A stretch of DNA of 64,000 nucleotides from MVYY01 sp012517575 (lineage in GTDB: Bacteria > Bacteroidota > Bacteroidia > Bacteroidales > Paludibacteraceae), in NCBI GenBank assembly GCA_031629035.1, contig JAVLUG010000003.1:310001-374000 (forward strand), written 5' to 3'. Made by a program: the position numbers and the translations under genes. The notes beneath the pieces were generated by a model. The model had not been told where the DNA came from, did not search any database, and was given only the letters and a program-made list of their open reading frames with translations. The first letter of the stretch is position 1; each line of letters begins with the position of its first letter. Shown in pieces: positions 6,631 through 17,200 of the stretch.

Positions 6631-9126
6631 TTACTTTGCAGTAATGGTAATTTCGGCATCGGGCAAACCTTCCACTGAAGCTTTCAAGGTAATTTTGCTA
6701 GGCTTTTTGGAGCTTTGAACAATTGCCAAACATTTTCCGAAAAACAAATGACGTTCCGGTTTCTTTAACGAAGTGGAATCATTTTCATCACCATTGTCGG
6801 TTCCCGCAATAATCCCTGTTCCATTTATCGAAAACTTTACCAACTGATTGGCCAGAGGATATGCATTATCGTTTTTGTCCACCAGTTCGACGGTAACAAA
6901 CGAAAGATCTTTTCCGTTGGCAGCAATGACATTTCTGTCAGGAGTCAGACGAATTTTTACCGGATTTCCAGCTGTGCTGATTTCTTTTGTAAGCACTTCT
7001 TTACCATTTTTACGTGAAACGGCTTTCAGCGTTCCGGGTTCATATTTCACCCGCCACATTACATGCAAATCGTCGCCCTGTTTGCTGCGTTTACCCAGCG
7101 AGTGGCCGTTCAAATAAAGTTCAACTTCATCGGCGTGGTTGTAATAAGCCCAAACATCAACGGTCTCTCCCTTTTGCCAGTTCCAATGCGGGAAAATGTG
7201 CAACACGTCCTTATCAGTCCATTCGCTTTGATACATGTAATAAACATCCTTTGGGAAACCAGCCAAATCAATGATTCCAAAATAGGAACTTCTCGAAGGC
7301 CAAGAATAAGGCGTCGGTTCGCCCAGATAATCAAAGCCGGTCCAGATAAATTGACCTGAAATAAAATCGTATTTTTTTATGATTTTCCATGTCTCTTCGT
7401 GAGTAGATCCCCATGGAACGTGAGAATTATCATAGGAAGAACATTTCAATAGAGGATTGTAGAAAGGTTTATCCCAACGATCGGGCCAAATATAAATACT
7501 GTCGGAAGGCATCAAATAAAAACCTCTGGTTTGCACTGCCGAAACGGATTCGGTAACGATAAAAGGTTTCCCGGGAAAGTTTTTGGGAACATCCACAAAT
7601 TCGTTTTGATGATAATTAAACCCGATCAGATCAAGTCCGCCGGACAGAAAAAGAGGATTATTTTTTTGCGTGCCATTGCAGGCTGCTGTTACCGGTCGTG
7701 TTGGATCAACGGATTTTGCAATATCTGACAAATGCTTGGTAAGCAAAGCGCTTTTTGATAGAGTATTTTTGCCAGTATCGCTCACTTTCATGTTGTTTAA
7801 GATTGTGTTAGCCTCTTCCAAACTCATATTATCGGCTGAAGTATCTTCCCATTGTTCCATTACTTCGTTACCAATACTCCAAATGAATACGGAAGGATGA
7901 TTTCTGTCTCTTTTTAGCCAATCGGTCATATCGGTTTTGTACCATTTCGGGAAGTCGAGTGCATAATCATAAGCTGTTTTCCTTTTCACCCACATGTCAA
8001 AAATTTCGTCCATTACAATAAATCCCATACTGTCGGTGAGTTGTAACAATTCCGGAGCAGGAGGATTGTGAGAAGTTCTAATAGCATTGCAACCCATGTC
8101 TTTCAGTATTTGCAACTGGCGTTCCAAAGCTCTTTTGTTGACAGCCGCGCCCAATGCTCCCAAATCATGATGATTACATACGCCATTGATTTTTAGATGC
8201 TTTCCATTCAAGAAAAAACCTTTTTCAACATCAAATCTGAAAGAACGCAATCCTACAGGTGTTTCATATTGATCGGTAAGTTTGCCATCAACAGATAATT
8301 GCGTAACCATTTTGTACAAATAGGGGCGATCTATTTCCCATAAAATTGGATTTTTCACCGAAAGCGATTGGGAAATGGAAGAAACTGTATCGGGATCGAT
8401 TTTAATGGAAGTTTCGTTTTTGGCAATTCTCTTCCCTTCTTGATTCAACAGTATTTGAAGAATTTTCACTTCACGATTTTCTGCACTTTCATTTCTCACA
8501 GAAGTTTGGATATTTATCGTAGCATCATTTTCGGTTATTTCGGGCGTGGTAACATACGTTCCCCACAAATCGACGTGAACGGGTTCGGTTATTGTCAGCC
8601 AAACGTTGCGATAGATTCCCGAGCCGGAATACCAACGGGAATTCGGCTGTTGGGAATTGTCCACGCGAACAGCAATTACATTTTTTTGCCCGAATTTCAG
8701 AAATGGTGTCAGTTCGTAGCGGAAAGAAATGTAGCCGTAAGGACGTTTTCCCAAGTAATGACCGTTGATCCAGACTTCGCTATTGCGGTAAACGCCATCA
8801 AAATCTACAAAAACACATTTATATTTGTAAGAATCAGGAACATTGAAAGTTTTTCTGTACCATCCAATGCCACCCGGAAGAGCTCCTCCGCCCGGAGCGG
8901 CGGGGAATTTTTCTGAAAAGTCGGACTCGATACTCCAATCGTGTGGAAGATTGAGCGTTCTCCATGCTGTATCCTCAAAATCGAAGGTAGAGGCATTGGC
9001 AGCAGAGTCGGTCAATGAAAATTTCCAATCGTTAGTAAAGTCAATAACTTCACGCGGTTTCGGCTGGTTGGAGCAGGCAGTAGCTATCAAAGCCACAAGC
9101 AATAAAAAGTAATGGAATGTTTTCAT
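6631..9126 (-). CDS. Glycoside hydrolase family 2 (beta-galactosidase-like) lipoprotein
   Basis: Secreted retaining glycosidase, probably removing beta-galactosyl (or beta-glucuronyl/mannosyl) residues from glycans. 831 residues with a lipoprotein signal (LLLVALIATAC, Cys 18). Domain order: sugar-binding jelly roll ~25-185 (LNLPHDWSIE, GIGWYRKTF, WYSGSGIYRNVWL), Ig-like sandwich ~190-300, TIM barrel ~300-590, C-terminal Ig-like/DUF4982-type domains ~620-831. The acid/base is Glu 421 in IWSIGNEVM and the nucleophile Glu 526 in FIVTESVSA. HNPPAPELL and the NGVCNHHDLGALG motif are also family-typical. No SusC/SusD or sulfatase neighbours, so it is not in an obvious polysaccharide-utilisation locus. 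It has its own strong terminator. Exact substrate uncertain. Confidence 0.93.
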   Translation of the reverse strand: MKTFHYFLLLVALIATACSNQPKPREVIDFTNDWKFSLTDSAANASTFDFEDTAWRTLNLPHDWSIESDFSEKFPAAPGGGALPGGIGWYRKTFNVPDSYKYKCVFVDFDGVYRNSEVWINGHYLGKRPYGYISFRYELTPFLKFGQKNVIAVRVDNSQQPNSRWYSGSGIYRNVWLTITEPVHVDLWGTYVTTPEITENDATINIQTSVRNESAENREVKILQILLNQEGKRIAKNETSIKIDPDTVSSISQSLSVKNPILWEIDRPYLYKMVTQLSVDGKLTDQYETPVGLRSFRFDVEKGFFLNGKHLKINGVCNHHDLGALGAAVNKRALERQLQILKDMGCNAIRTSHNPPAPELLQLTDSMGFIVMDEIFDMWVKRKTAYDYALDFPKWYKTDMTDWLKRDRNHPSVFIWSIGNEVMEQWEDTSADNMSLEEANTILNNMKVSDTGKNTLSKSALLTKHLSDIAKSVDPTRPVTAACNGTQKNNPLFLSGGLDLIGFNYHQNEFVDVPKNFPGKPFIVTESVSAVQTRGFYLMPSDSIYIWPDRWDKPFYNPLLKCSSYDNSHVPWGSTHEETWKIIKKYDFISGQFIWTGFDYLGEPTPYSWPSRSSYFGIIDLAGFPKDVYYMYQSEWTDKDVLHIFPHWNWQKGETVDVWAYYNHADEVELYLNGHSLGKRSKQGDDLHVMWRVKYEPGTLKAVSRKNGKEVLTKEISTAGNPVKIRLTPDRNVIAANGKDLSFVTVELVDKNDNAYPLANQLVKFSINGTGIIAGTDNGDENDSTSLKKPERHLFFGKCLAIVQSSKKPSKITLKASVEGLPDAEITITAK

Positions 9127-9432
9127 GAGTTTTATTTTATGTGGTTAAAAATTAAATTTTTGTGGTATTCAATAAAAAGTTTCTTTTTTCAAAGTCATCA
9201 GAATAGATGAGAAACGCTTCAAAATTAAGAATTTAATTTCAAATTTCCGATTTTAGAAGGAAATATGTTCCGAAATTTTAAGTTGTAATTTGATAAAGAG
9301 TTATTTTTCAATGGAATGGTTTATTGCCAAATTTTTTTAAAAATTTTGGTTTGACAGACAGATTTTATCTGCTTTGTTTTGTTATGGTTACGGGTAAAAG
9401 TTATATCTTTGCAAATAAATTGTTAATTTCAG
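9127..9432. other. Divergent intergenic region, GH2 gene / CorC-like gene
   Basis: 306 bp between divergent genes. The right end contains a plus-strand promoter (9378-9411). I see no RNA gene or hairpin of note in the AT-rich remainder. Confidence 0.55.
9378..9411 (+). promoter_or_regulatory. Promoter of CNNM/CorC-type gene
   Basis: -33-like TTTG at 9378-9381, 22-bp spacer, and exact -7 TATCTTTG at 9404-9411. Transcription would start about 15 bp before the GTG start codon at 9433. Confidence 0.6.
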
Positions 9433-10686
9433 GTGAACATTATTACAGCCATTATCATAACGTTATGTTTTTCCGCTTTTTTTTCGGGGATGGAAATTGC
9501 TTTTGTGTCCTCCAACAAGTTGCGGTTTGAACTCGACAAGAAACAGCGTAGTTTGACTTCTTCCATTTTGTCGATTTTCTATAATCATCCGGAGCAGTAT
9601 ATTTCCACTATGCTGGTGGGGAACAATGTTTGTCTGGTAATTTACGGACTGCTCATGGCGCGCATCCTGACACCGTGGCTGACTCCACTCGAAAATCAAT
9701 TTTTAATCACACTCGTCCAGACAATAATTGCAACAGCCATTGTGCTGGTAACAGGAGAGTTTCTGCCTAAAAGCATCTTCCGTGTCAATTCCAACTTCTG
9801 GCTCCGTACTTTTTCTTTCCTACTACTAATTTTTTATGTCGTTTTGTATCCGATTGCTTCTTTCGTTACATGGCTATCGCTGGAGATTTTAAGATTATTT
9901 GGCGTAAAGTCAAATTCTTCGGCACACCAGAATGCATTTTCGAGAGTTGATTTGAATTATTTGATTCAGGAAAGTTTTGAGAATCAGGAAGACAAAAAAG
10001 ATGTTGGGAATGAAGTAAAGATATTTCAGAACGCATTGGATTTTTCAAAAGTGAAGCTGAGAGATTGCCTCGTTCCACGTACTGAAATTGTCGCGTTGGA
10101 TTATGATGTAGACATGGAAACCCTGAAACAAACTTTTATTGAAACGGGCTTTTCAAAAATTCCCATTTACAAGGGAAATATCGACAACATTGTCGGGTAT
10201 ATTCATTCTTCAGAAATGTTTCAGCATCAGCAGAATTGGAGAGAGCATATCAATCAGATACCAATTGTTCCGGAAAATATGGCGGCGCAGAAATTAATGA
10301 AAATTTTCATGAAAGAGAAGAAAAGTATTGCCGTTGTGGTTGATGAATTTGGCGGAACCGCCGGCATCGTTACGCTGGAAGATATTATGGAAGAAATTTT
10401 CGGAGAGATTGAGGATGAGCACGATACTCACGATTACATAGCAGAACAGACAGGTGAAAACGAATACCTTTTTTCAGGACGTCTCGAGATTAGCGAAATC
10501 AATGAGAAGTTTCATCTTAATTTACCGGAATCAGATGCTTACGATACCATTGCTGGGTTTATTCTGTATCACCATCAGCATTTTCCCAAATTGAACGAAA
10601 TCATTCAAATAGACAACTATACTTTTAAATGTATAAAAGCCACCAATAACAGAATTGAATTGGTAAAAATGAGTGTAGAAAAATAA
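9433..10686 (+). CDS. CNNM/CorC family membrane protein (DUF21-CBS-CorC)
   Basis: Hemolysin-C/CorC-type membrane protein, a family linked to divalent-cation (Mg/Co) transport or tolerance; in Bacteroidota some members are named GldE. 417 residues starting at GTG 9433, chosen because the first residues form the first membrane helix and the promoter lies just upstream. DUF21 membrane domain ~1-150 (FSGMEIAFVSSNKLRFEL, MLVGNNVCLVIYG), paired CBS domains ~190-320 (LVPRTEIVALD, GFSKIPIYKGNIDNIVGYIH, VVVDEFGGTAGIVTLEDIMEEIFGEI) and a C-terminal CorC_HlyC domain ~335-417. Followed after 140 bp by the PpiD foldase. Transport role inferred from the family. Confidence 0.9.
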   Translation: MNIITAIIITLCFSAFFSGMEIAFVSSNKLRFELDKKQRSLTSSILSIFYNHPEQYISTMLVGNNVCLVIYGLLMARILTPWLTPLENQFLITLVQTIIATAIVLVTGEFLPKSIFRVNSNFWLRTFSFLLLIFYVVLYPIASFVTWLSLEILRLFGVKSNSSAHQNAFSRVDLNYLIQESFENQEDKKDVGNEVKIFQNALDFSKVKLRDCLVPRTEIVALDYDVDMETLKQTFIETGFSKIPIYKGNIDNIVGYIHSSEMFQHQQNWREHINQIPIVPENMAAQKLMKIFMKEKKSIAVVVDEFGGTAGIVTLEDIMEEIFGEIEDEHDTHDYIAEQTGENEYLFSGRLEISEINEKFHLNLPESDAYDTIAGFILYHHQHFPKLNEIIQIDNYTFKCIKATNNRIELVKMSVEK

Positions 10687-10826
10687 TTAACTGCATTTTT
10701 TTAATAATTCTGCAGCTCTGAAATGGAAGAAAATTAATCAAAGAGCATAGTATCAAGATTTTTTTGTATATTCGTGCCCTTAAAATTGAAAAAATAAATG
10801 TTTAGCAAATAAATTGTAAATGTAAA

Positions 10827-12941
10827 ATGGCAACATTAGAAAAGATCAGAAGCAAAGGGGCTTTGCTTGTCATAGTTATCGGACTTGCTTTATTGGCTTT
10901 CATCATCGGTGATTTTCTCAATTCGAGTTCCAGTTTTTTTAACCAATCGCGTGAAAAAATTGCCGTCGTTGGAGATGAAGATATCAACATTCATGAATTC
11001 AGCGCTGCTGTTGATCAGATGACGGAAGTTTACAAAATTGAAACAGGACAAACCGATTTGAATGAACAAGTTTTGTCGCAGTTGAGAGCCTCCGTTTGGG
11101 AAAATATGGTGAATGAAAAAATTTTGTATGCTGAAGCCCAAAAGTTGGGATTGACCGTGAGTGCCGACGAGCTTTCAGATCGGTTAATTGGGAAAAATAT
11201 GCATCCACTCATTCTTCAGCGTCGGGTATTTATGGATCAGAACGGGCAGTTTAGCCGCACTTTGCTGGTGCAATTTTTGAACAGTCTGGATGCTACGCCT
11301 ACCAACAGTGAGATGAAGCAACAAATTGATCAGGCAAAAAATTACTGGATGTTTTGGGAGCATAATGTTAAAAATACCATTTTACAGGAAAAGTACAACA
11401 AGCTCATTACTTCTGCCATTACTGCCAACAGCGTGGATGCAAAAATAAATTTTCAGGCACGTAAAATAACCGTGGATGCAGCTTACGTTATGCAGCCCTA
11501 TTATTCGTTGCCCGATTCCATGTTTTCAGTAAGTGATAAGGAGATAGCTGACCGTTACAACAAACAGAAAGACTTATACAAACAGGATAAATCCTCTTCC
11601 ATTAGTTACGTGGCTTTTGAAATAAAACCTTCGCAGGAAGATTACAAGGAAGCCGAACAATGGATCAACCGTATTGCCGACGAATTTAGAACCACTGATG
11701 ATGTGGTTGGGCTGGTAAATACAAATTCAGATGTCATGTACGATGGTAGTTATTATTCCGAGAAAACGGTACCTGCTCAGTTGAAAGATTTTGCTTTCAG
11801 CGGAAAGAAAAATGATGTTTTTGGCCCCGTGTTCCAAAACGATACTTATACAATGGCGCGAATCATGGAAACTGGCATATTGCGTCCCGATTCAGTGAAA
11901 CTTCGTCACATTTATCTGACCAAAGAAAATGAAGGTAAAGCCGACAGTTTGGTAAAAGCTATTAAGGCGGGAGCTGATTTTGCCGCTTTAGCAAAAAAAT
12001 ATTCAGCTGTTCCTCAAACAGCAGCCAATGGTGGTGAAATTGGTTGGATTCCCGATGGTGCAAAAGGGGTTGATACCCAAATTTTGGAAAATGCTTTTAG
12101 TAAACCGGTCAACGAAGTGTTTACAATAAAGGATGCACAGGGAACGCAAATTATGCAGGTTACCCAAAAAACGACACCACGCAGAAAGGTAAAACTGGCT
12201 ATTTTAGAAAGAAAAGTTACGGCAAGCAGTAAAACTTTCAGCCAAGTTTATAATGATGCCAAACAATTTGCTGCCGATTTGACTGCAGAGAATTTTGTAA
12301 AAAAAGCTCAACAGAAAGGATATATTGTGCAACAGGCCGAAGATTTGAACGAAAATGCAGAGCAGGTGAACGGTTTACCGCAATCGCGTCAGATTGTACG
12401 CTGGGCAGCAAAAGGAGAAAAGGGTGACGTTTCGGATGTATTTGAATGTGGTAATTATTATGTGGTTGCCATGATTACCGAAAAGAACGAAAAAGGTTAC
12501 CGTCCTTTAGAAAAAGTTTCAGCTCAGATAAAGAGTGAAATCATTAAAGAAAAGAAAGCCGACCAGATGATTAAGAAACTTTCTGCTCAACTCAAGCAAA
12601 CGCCAACTCTTGAATCTTTGGCTCCTGTTTTGGGTACGGAAGTCAAGTTGGCCGAAGCGGTGAATTTTGCTTCTTATCAATTTGGACTGGCTGGTTTTGA
12701 ACCCTATATCATTGGTAAGGCCACCGTTGTTCCTCTCGAAAAAGTTGCAGGCCCGTACAAGGGGAATGCAGGTGTGTATGTCATTCGCACTACCAATAAG
12801 CGTGAAAGTGCTGAACCATTTAATGTTAAAATGGAAATCATGCAGTTAAATGCACGTACTTTGTACTCATTGCCTTACCTGATATTGGAAGATATGAGAA
12901 ACAAAACCGAAATTCAGGACAACCGTTCAAATTTTTATTGA
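10827..12941 (+). CDS. Peptidyl-prolyl isomerase, PpiD/SurA-like
   Basis: Inner-membrane-anchored periplasmic foldase helping outer-membrane proteins fold. 704 residues: one N-terminal membrane anchor (GALLVIVIGLALLAFIIGDF), a SurA_N_3 chaperone domain ~30-230, a parvulin rotamase domain ~345-460 (KLRHIYLTKENEGKADSL, FAALAKKYS, GGEIGWIPDGAKG) and a long C-terminal chaperone-like region to the end. E. coli PpiD is about 620 residues with the same plan. A terminator follows 26 bp after the stop. It is monocistronic or co-transcribed with the CorC-like gene upstream. Confidence 0.92.
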   Translation: MATLEKIRSKGALLVIVIGLALLAFIIGDFLNSSSSFFNQSREKIAVVGDEDINIHEFSAAVDQMTEVYKIETGQTDLNEQVLSQLRASVWENMVNEKILYAEAQKLGLTVSADELSDRLIGKNMHPLILQRRVFMDQNGQFSRTLLVQFLNSLDATPTNSEMKQQIDQAKNYWMFWEHNVKNTILQEKYNKLITSAITANSVDAKINFQARKITVDAAYVMQPYYSLPDSMFSVSDKEIADRYNKQKDLYKQDKSSSISYVAFEIKPSQEDYKEAEQWINRIADEFRTTDDVVGLVNTNSDVMYDGSYYSEKTVPAQLKDFAFSGKKNDVFGPVFQNDTYTMARIMETGILRPDSVKLRHIYLTKENEGKADSLVKAIKAGADFAALAKKYSAVPQTAANGGEIGWIPDGAKGVDTQILENAFSKPVNEVFTIKDAQGTQIMQVTQKTTPRRKVKLAILERKVTASSKTFSQVYNDAKQFAADLTAENFVKKAQQKGYIVQQAEDLNENAEQVNGLPQSRQIVRWAAKGEKGDVSDVFECGNYYVVAMITEKNEKGYRPLEKVSAQIKSEIIKEKKADQMIKKLSAQLKQTPTLESLAPVLGTEVKLAEAVNFASYQFGLAGFEPYIIGKATVVPLEKVAGPYKGNAGVYVIRTTNKRESAEPFNVKMEIMQLNARTLYSLPYLILEDMRNKTEIQDNRSNFY

Positions 12942-12966
12942 TATATTTTATTTATCAAAAATATGT

Positions 12967-13003
12967 AAAACGGAGTGAAGTTCTTTCATTCCGTTTTCTT
13001 TTT
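12967..13003 (+). terminator. Intrinsic terminator after ppiD-like gene
   Basis: AAAACGGAGTGAA at 12967-12979 pairs with TTCATTCCGTTTT at 12985-12997 (one G-T wobble, 5-nt loop), followed by CTTTTT. Confidence 0.88.
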
Positions 13004-13018
13004 ATTGTCAGGTTTGTT

Positions 13019-13026
13019 TAACTTTG
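13019..13026 (+). promoter_or_regulatory. Candidate promoter -7 element, rlmN
   Basis: TAACTTTG is an exact TAnnTTTG match placed just after the upstream terminator. It would produce a leader of about 175 nt before the rlmN ATG. No good -33 box at standard spacing. Confidence 0.45.
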
Positions 13027-13053
13027 CCACAGAAGTGTTGATATGGTAATAAT

Positions 13054-13075
13054 AGCAACAAATTGTTTTGTTGCT
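13054..13075 (+). promoter_or_regulatory. Leader hairpin upstream of rlmN
   Basis: AGCAACAAA (13054-13062) and TTTGTTGCT (13067-13075) form a perfect 9-bp stem with a 4-nt loop, near the predicted 5' end of the rlmN transcript. No T run follows, so it is not a terminator. Function unknown. Confidence 0.45.
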
Positions 13076-13208
13076 GTTCCAAAATTGAGCTGGGAAAAAC
13101 ATTTTGCTATAGAAGGAAAATACCAATAAATAGCACAGAATGAATACAATAAATTTTTCCCATATCACATTAAAACAACCTGAACTAAAAATATAAAATT
13201 TCAAACGC

Positions 13209-14255
13209 ATGAAAATTCCACTTTTAGGAGCTTCGCTGGAAGAACTCAAGGATATTGTTGCACAACTTGGTATGCCTCCCTTTACGGCTCGTCAAATAAC
13301 CGACTGGCTGTATAAAAAACGTATTTCCGAAATTGATGAGATGACCAATATTTCATTAAAAAATCGTGCATTGTTGAACGAAAAATTTGAAGTCGGACGT
13401 TCGTTGCCGGTTCAAGTTTCTGTTTCGGATGATGGCACAAAGAAATACCTCTTTCAAACAGGAAACCAGCATTTTATAGAAACTGTTTTTATTCCCGAAG
13501 AACATCGAAATACCTTGTGTGTTTCTTCTCAAATTGGTTGCAAAATGAACTGCGAATTTTGCATGACGGGCAAACAGGGATTTATGGGACAACTTTCTGC
13601 GGCTGAAATTATGAATCAGATATTGTCGGTTCCCGAAGCAGCAGAAATTACCAATATTGTTTTTATGGGCATGGGTGAGCCTTTCGACAATACCGTCGAA
13701 GTGATGAAAGCGCTCAATATCCTTACTGCCGATTACGGATATGCATGGAGTCCTTACAGAATTACCGTTTCTACTATTGGAGTGATACCGGGAATAAAAA
13801 CTTTTCTGGAAAAGACCAATTGTAATCTGGCCATTAGCCTGCATACTCCTTTTCATGATGAACGGCTTCAACTGATGCCCATAGAGAAAGTCTATCCAAT
13901 AGCAAAAGTTATCGATGAACTCAAAAATTTTGATTTTGGAAGACAAAGAAAACTTTCTTTCGAATATATTATGTTTGATAAGTTGAATGACACTATGCGT
14001 CATGCCACCGAACTGGTGAGACTTCTCAAAGATTTGGATGCCCGCGTCAACCTGATCAAATTTCATGCAATTCCTAAAGTTGCTTTAAGAAGTTCGAGCG
14101 AAGAAAAAATGATACAGTTTCGTGATTATCTGACAGATAACAGAATCGTGGCTACCATTCGCAAATCGAGAGGTGAAGATATTTTTGCAGCTTGCGGTAT
14201 GTTGTCGACTTTGGAAAAAGAGAAACAAAGCTCTAAAAAAAATCAGGAAAAATGA
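13209..14255 (+). CDS. rlmN: Dual-specificity RNA methyltransferase RlmN
   Basis: Radical-SAM enzyme that methylates C2 of A2503 in 23S rRNA (and A37 of some tRNAs). 348 residues, normal length. Radical-SAM cluster motif CKMNCEFC (CxxxCxxC), the GQLSAAEI and NIVFMGMGEPFDN region, ISLHTPFHDERLQLMPI, and the C-terminal catalytic Cys in DIFAACGML. The stop overlaps the next gene's start by four bases (ATGA at 14252-14255), so the exported amidase-like protein is likely translated by coupling. A structured leader precedes it. Confidence 0.97.
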   Translation: MKIPLLGASLEELKDIVAQLGMPPFTARQITDWLYKKRISEIDEMTNISLKNRALLNEKFEVGRSLPVQVSVSDDGTKKYLFQTGNQHFIETVFIPEEHRNTLCVSSQIGCKMNCEFCMTGKQGFMGQLSAAEIMNQILSVPEAAEITNIVFMGMGEPFDNTVEVMKALNILTADYGYAWSPYRITVSTIGVIPGIKTFLEKTNCNLAISLHTPFHDERLQLMPIEKVYPIAKVIDELKNFDFGRQRKLSFEYIMFDKLNDTMRHATELVRLLKDLDARVNLIKFHAIPKVALRSSSEEKMIQFRDYLTDNRIVATIRKSRGEDIFAACGMLSTLEKEKQSSKKNQEK

Positions 14256-17200
14256 AAAATCGACTCGTTTGGGGAACAGGAATTTGGCTGATAAAGATTT
14301 CTTTTCTGTTTATTTTGCTCTGCCGGCTTTCCGTTGCTTCATTGCCCGCTCAATCTTTGAATTTAAAAAATCAGATTGGCGATTCGCTCACCCGAATTGC
14401 CAATCAGTCGATATTTGTGGGGCAAGTGGGTGTTGATAATATTTCCATTGATCAAAAATCAAAAAAAGTAATTGTATCAGCCAACGAAAAGCTGGGCTAT
14501 ATTCCTTTTCGTAATGAAAATGTTCGACAAATCTATGTTGCTCTCAATAATATCTTGCGTCCTCAATACAAAAAATACGATATTGTTTGCCGGGTGGACA
14601 ATAAACCGATTGAAGAATTGATTCCCAATTTTTTCAGAAGCAGGAATAAAATTGATGAAGACCGTTTTTTTGTTGTTAAAAAACCCAAATTTCCTTTGGT
14701 GAAAAATCTTTCGCGGCCATATATGGTAAGTAATGGATTAAGCGGCAAAAATATTGCGTTATGGGCAAGTCATGGGTTGTATTTCGATCAGAAATTGTTG
14801 CGCTGGGAGTGGCAGCGCGCCCGTGTAATGCAGACAGTAGAAGATTTATACACATTTTCCTATGTTTATCCTTTCTTGATGCCAATGTTGGAAAATGCCG
14901 GTGCAACGGTGCTGACACCTCGAGAAAGAGATACGCAGTGTCATGAGATAATTGTAGACAATGATATTGCTGATTCTTCCGAATACCATGAATTTAATCA
15001 GACAGAGATATGGAGTATCGGAAAAACTGCTGGTTTTGCTTCTTCAAAAAATTATTATCTTCAAGGGGAAAATCCTTTCAAAATGGGAAGTTATCGTCAG
15101 ATTTCCTCAGTTTCTAATAAAAAGAAGATTTCTTTTGCAGAATGGAAGCCAAACATTCCCGAGACAGGTAAATATGCGGTTTACGTTTCCTACAATTCTT
15201 TAGAAAACAGTACTTCAGAAGCACATTACACGGTTTATCATCAAGGCGGAGAAACTGAATTTTCCGTTAATCAAACTATGGGTGGCGGTACATGGATCTA
15301 TCTGGGTCAGTTTTATTTTCATAAGGGTAAGAATGACAATGGGAAGGTTGTTTTGACAAACCTGACAGGCAAAAAGGGAGAAACCGTAACGGCTGATGCA
15401 GTGAAATTTGGCGGAGGGATGGGAAATATTGCACGCTTTTTCAATCAAAAAGGAACTATTCCCAACCAAAAAAGTTCTGATAAAACAGCAGAAATTGCCG
15501 CCTTGTTGCGACCCGATTCGGCTTTCGATTGGAAATATCAGCCGCAAACAAGTGGTTATCCTCGATTTTCAGAAGGCGCACGTTACTGGTTGCAGTGGGC
15601 CGGTTTCCCTGACAGCATTTACAGTTCCACAAAAGGTGCAAACGATTATGTGGACGATTACCAAAGCAGAAGCAAATGGGTAAATTACCTCATTGGCGGT
15701 TCAATTCTCGATGCTGAAGGAACGGGATTAAAAATTCCTGTCGATTTGTCGTTTGCATTTCATACTGATGCCGGCGTAACCAAAAACGATTCCGTGATCG
15801 GAACTTTGGGTATTTGTGCCGTCAACAACTTCAGCGGGAAGGATATTTTTAAGAATAATGTCTCGCGATGGACATCCCGCGATTTGACCGATATGGTTCA
15901 AACCCAAATTGTGAACGATATTCGGTTAATGTGCGATACACAATGGACACGACGCGGGATTTGGAACAAACCTTACTACGAAGCAAAAGGACCGGAAGTT
16001 CCCGCTATGTTGTTGGAGTTGCTTTCCCATCAAAACTTTGCCGACATGCGGTACGGATTAGATCCGAAATTTCAGTTTCTGGTCTGCCGTTCGATTTACA
16101 AGGGTATTTTAAAATATCTTTCTTTTTCCGAAAACAGAAATTATACAGTTCAGCCCTTGCCAGTTAGCGATTTTAGTGTCCAGTTTATTGATTCTATCTC
16201 TGTGAAGCTTCAATGGAAAAGCAGAAAAGATCCGTATGAACCGACCGCCGAAGCGGATCATTTTGTGGTTTATTCCCGAACTGAAGAAGGAGCTTTTGAT
16301 AATGGCGTTTTGGTCAACACTTCCCAATATACCCTAAAATTGAAACCCGGAACGATTTACAGTTTTAAGGTTACCGCAGTAAACAAGGGAGGAGAAAGTT
16401 TCCCGTCTGAAATTCTGTCGGTTTACCGTGATCCAAACGAAAAAGGAACAGTATTGATTGTTAATGGATTTCAGAGAGTGAGTGCTCCTTCAAGTTTTGC
16501 CATCGATACCACTTATGCCGGTTTCCTGAATACAGTCGATGCCGGTGTGCCTTACCTGTATGGTTATAATTTTACCGGTCCACAATTTGAATTCAGAAGA
16601 AATAAGCCATGGCTGGACGACGATGCCCCGGGATTCGGAGCAAGCCATGCCAATTATGAAGGCAAAGTAGTGGCAGGCAATTCTTTTGATTATCCTTTTC
16701 TGCATGGCAAAGCTGTGAAGGCTGCTGGCTATTCTTTCGTGTCGTGCAGCAGTGATGCGGTGGAAAAAGGTGATGTGAATATGAACGACTATCGGTTTGT
16801 AGATTTAATTTTGGGAAAACAAAGACAAATCGGGATTGATGAAGGGGAAAAGGTTGCGGCTTTCAAAACTTTTCCTGAAGAATTACAGAAAAAAATTAAT
16901 TTGTTTTGTTTGGGAGGCGGTAATTTGTTGGTTACCGGTGCGTCTATAGCTTCCGATTTATGTGATAAGAAAAAAGTTTTGCCGGAAGATGTGCATTTTT
17001 TGGAACATACACTGAAGTTGAAATTTCGTACACATCCTGCAGCAATAACCGGAGAAATAAAATATGTCCCTTCGCCGTTCCGTCAGTTTGATAAACATGA
17101 ATTTTCATATTACAGTCAGCCCAATCCGATTTCATACCATGTAGAATCGCCCGATGCCATTGAACCGGCTGAAGAAAACGCTTTTACCTTTTGCAGGTAT

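Noticed and set aside
12986..13249. Minus-strand 87-residue open frame overlapping the rlmN start
   Set aside because: It covers the ppiD terminator and the rlmN leader antisense. The composition is noise-like (runs of Phe, Tyr, Cys), with no promoter.
15215..16327. Several 70-110-residue open frames antisense to the amidase-like gene
   Set aside because: No start context and no coherent composition; they mirror the real coding frame.
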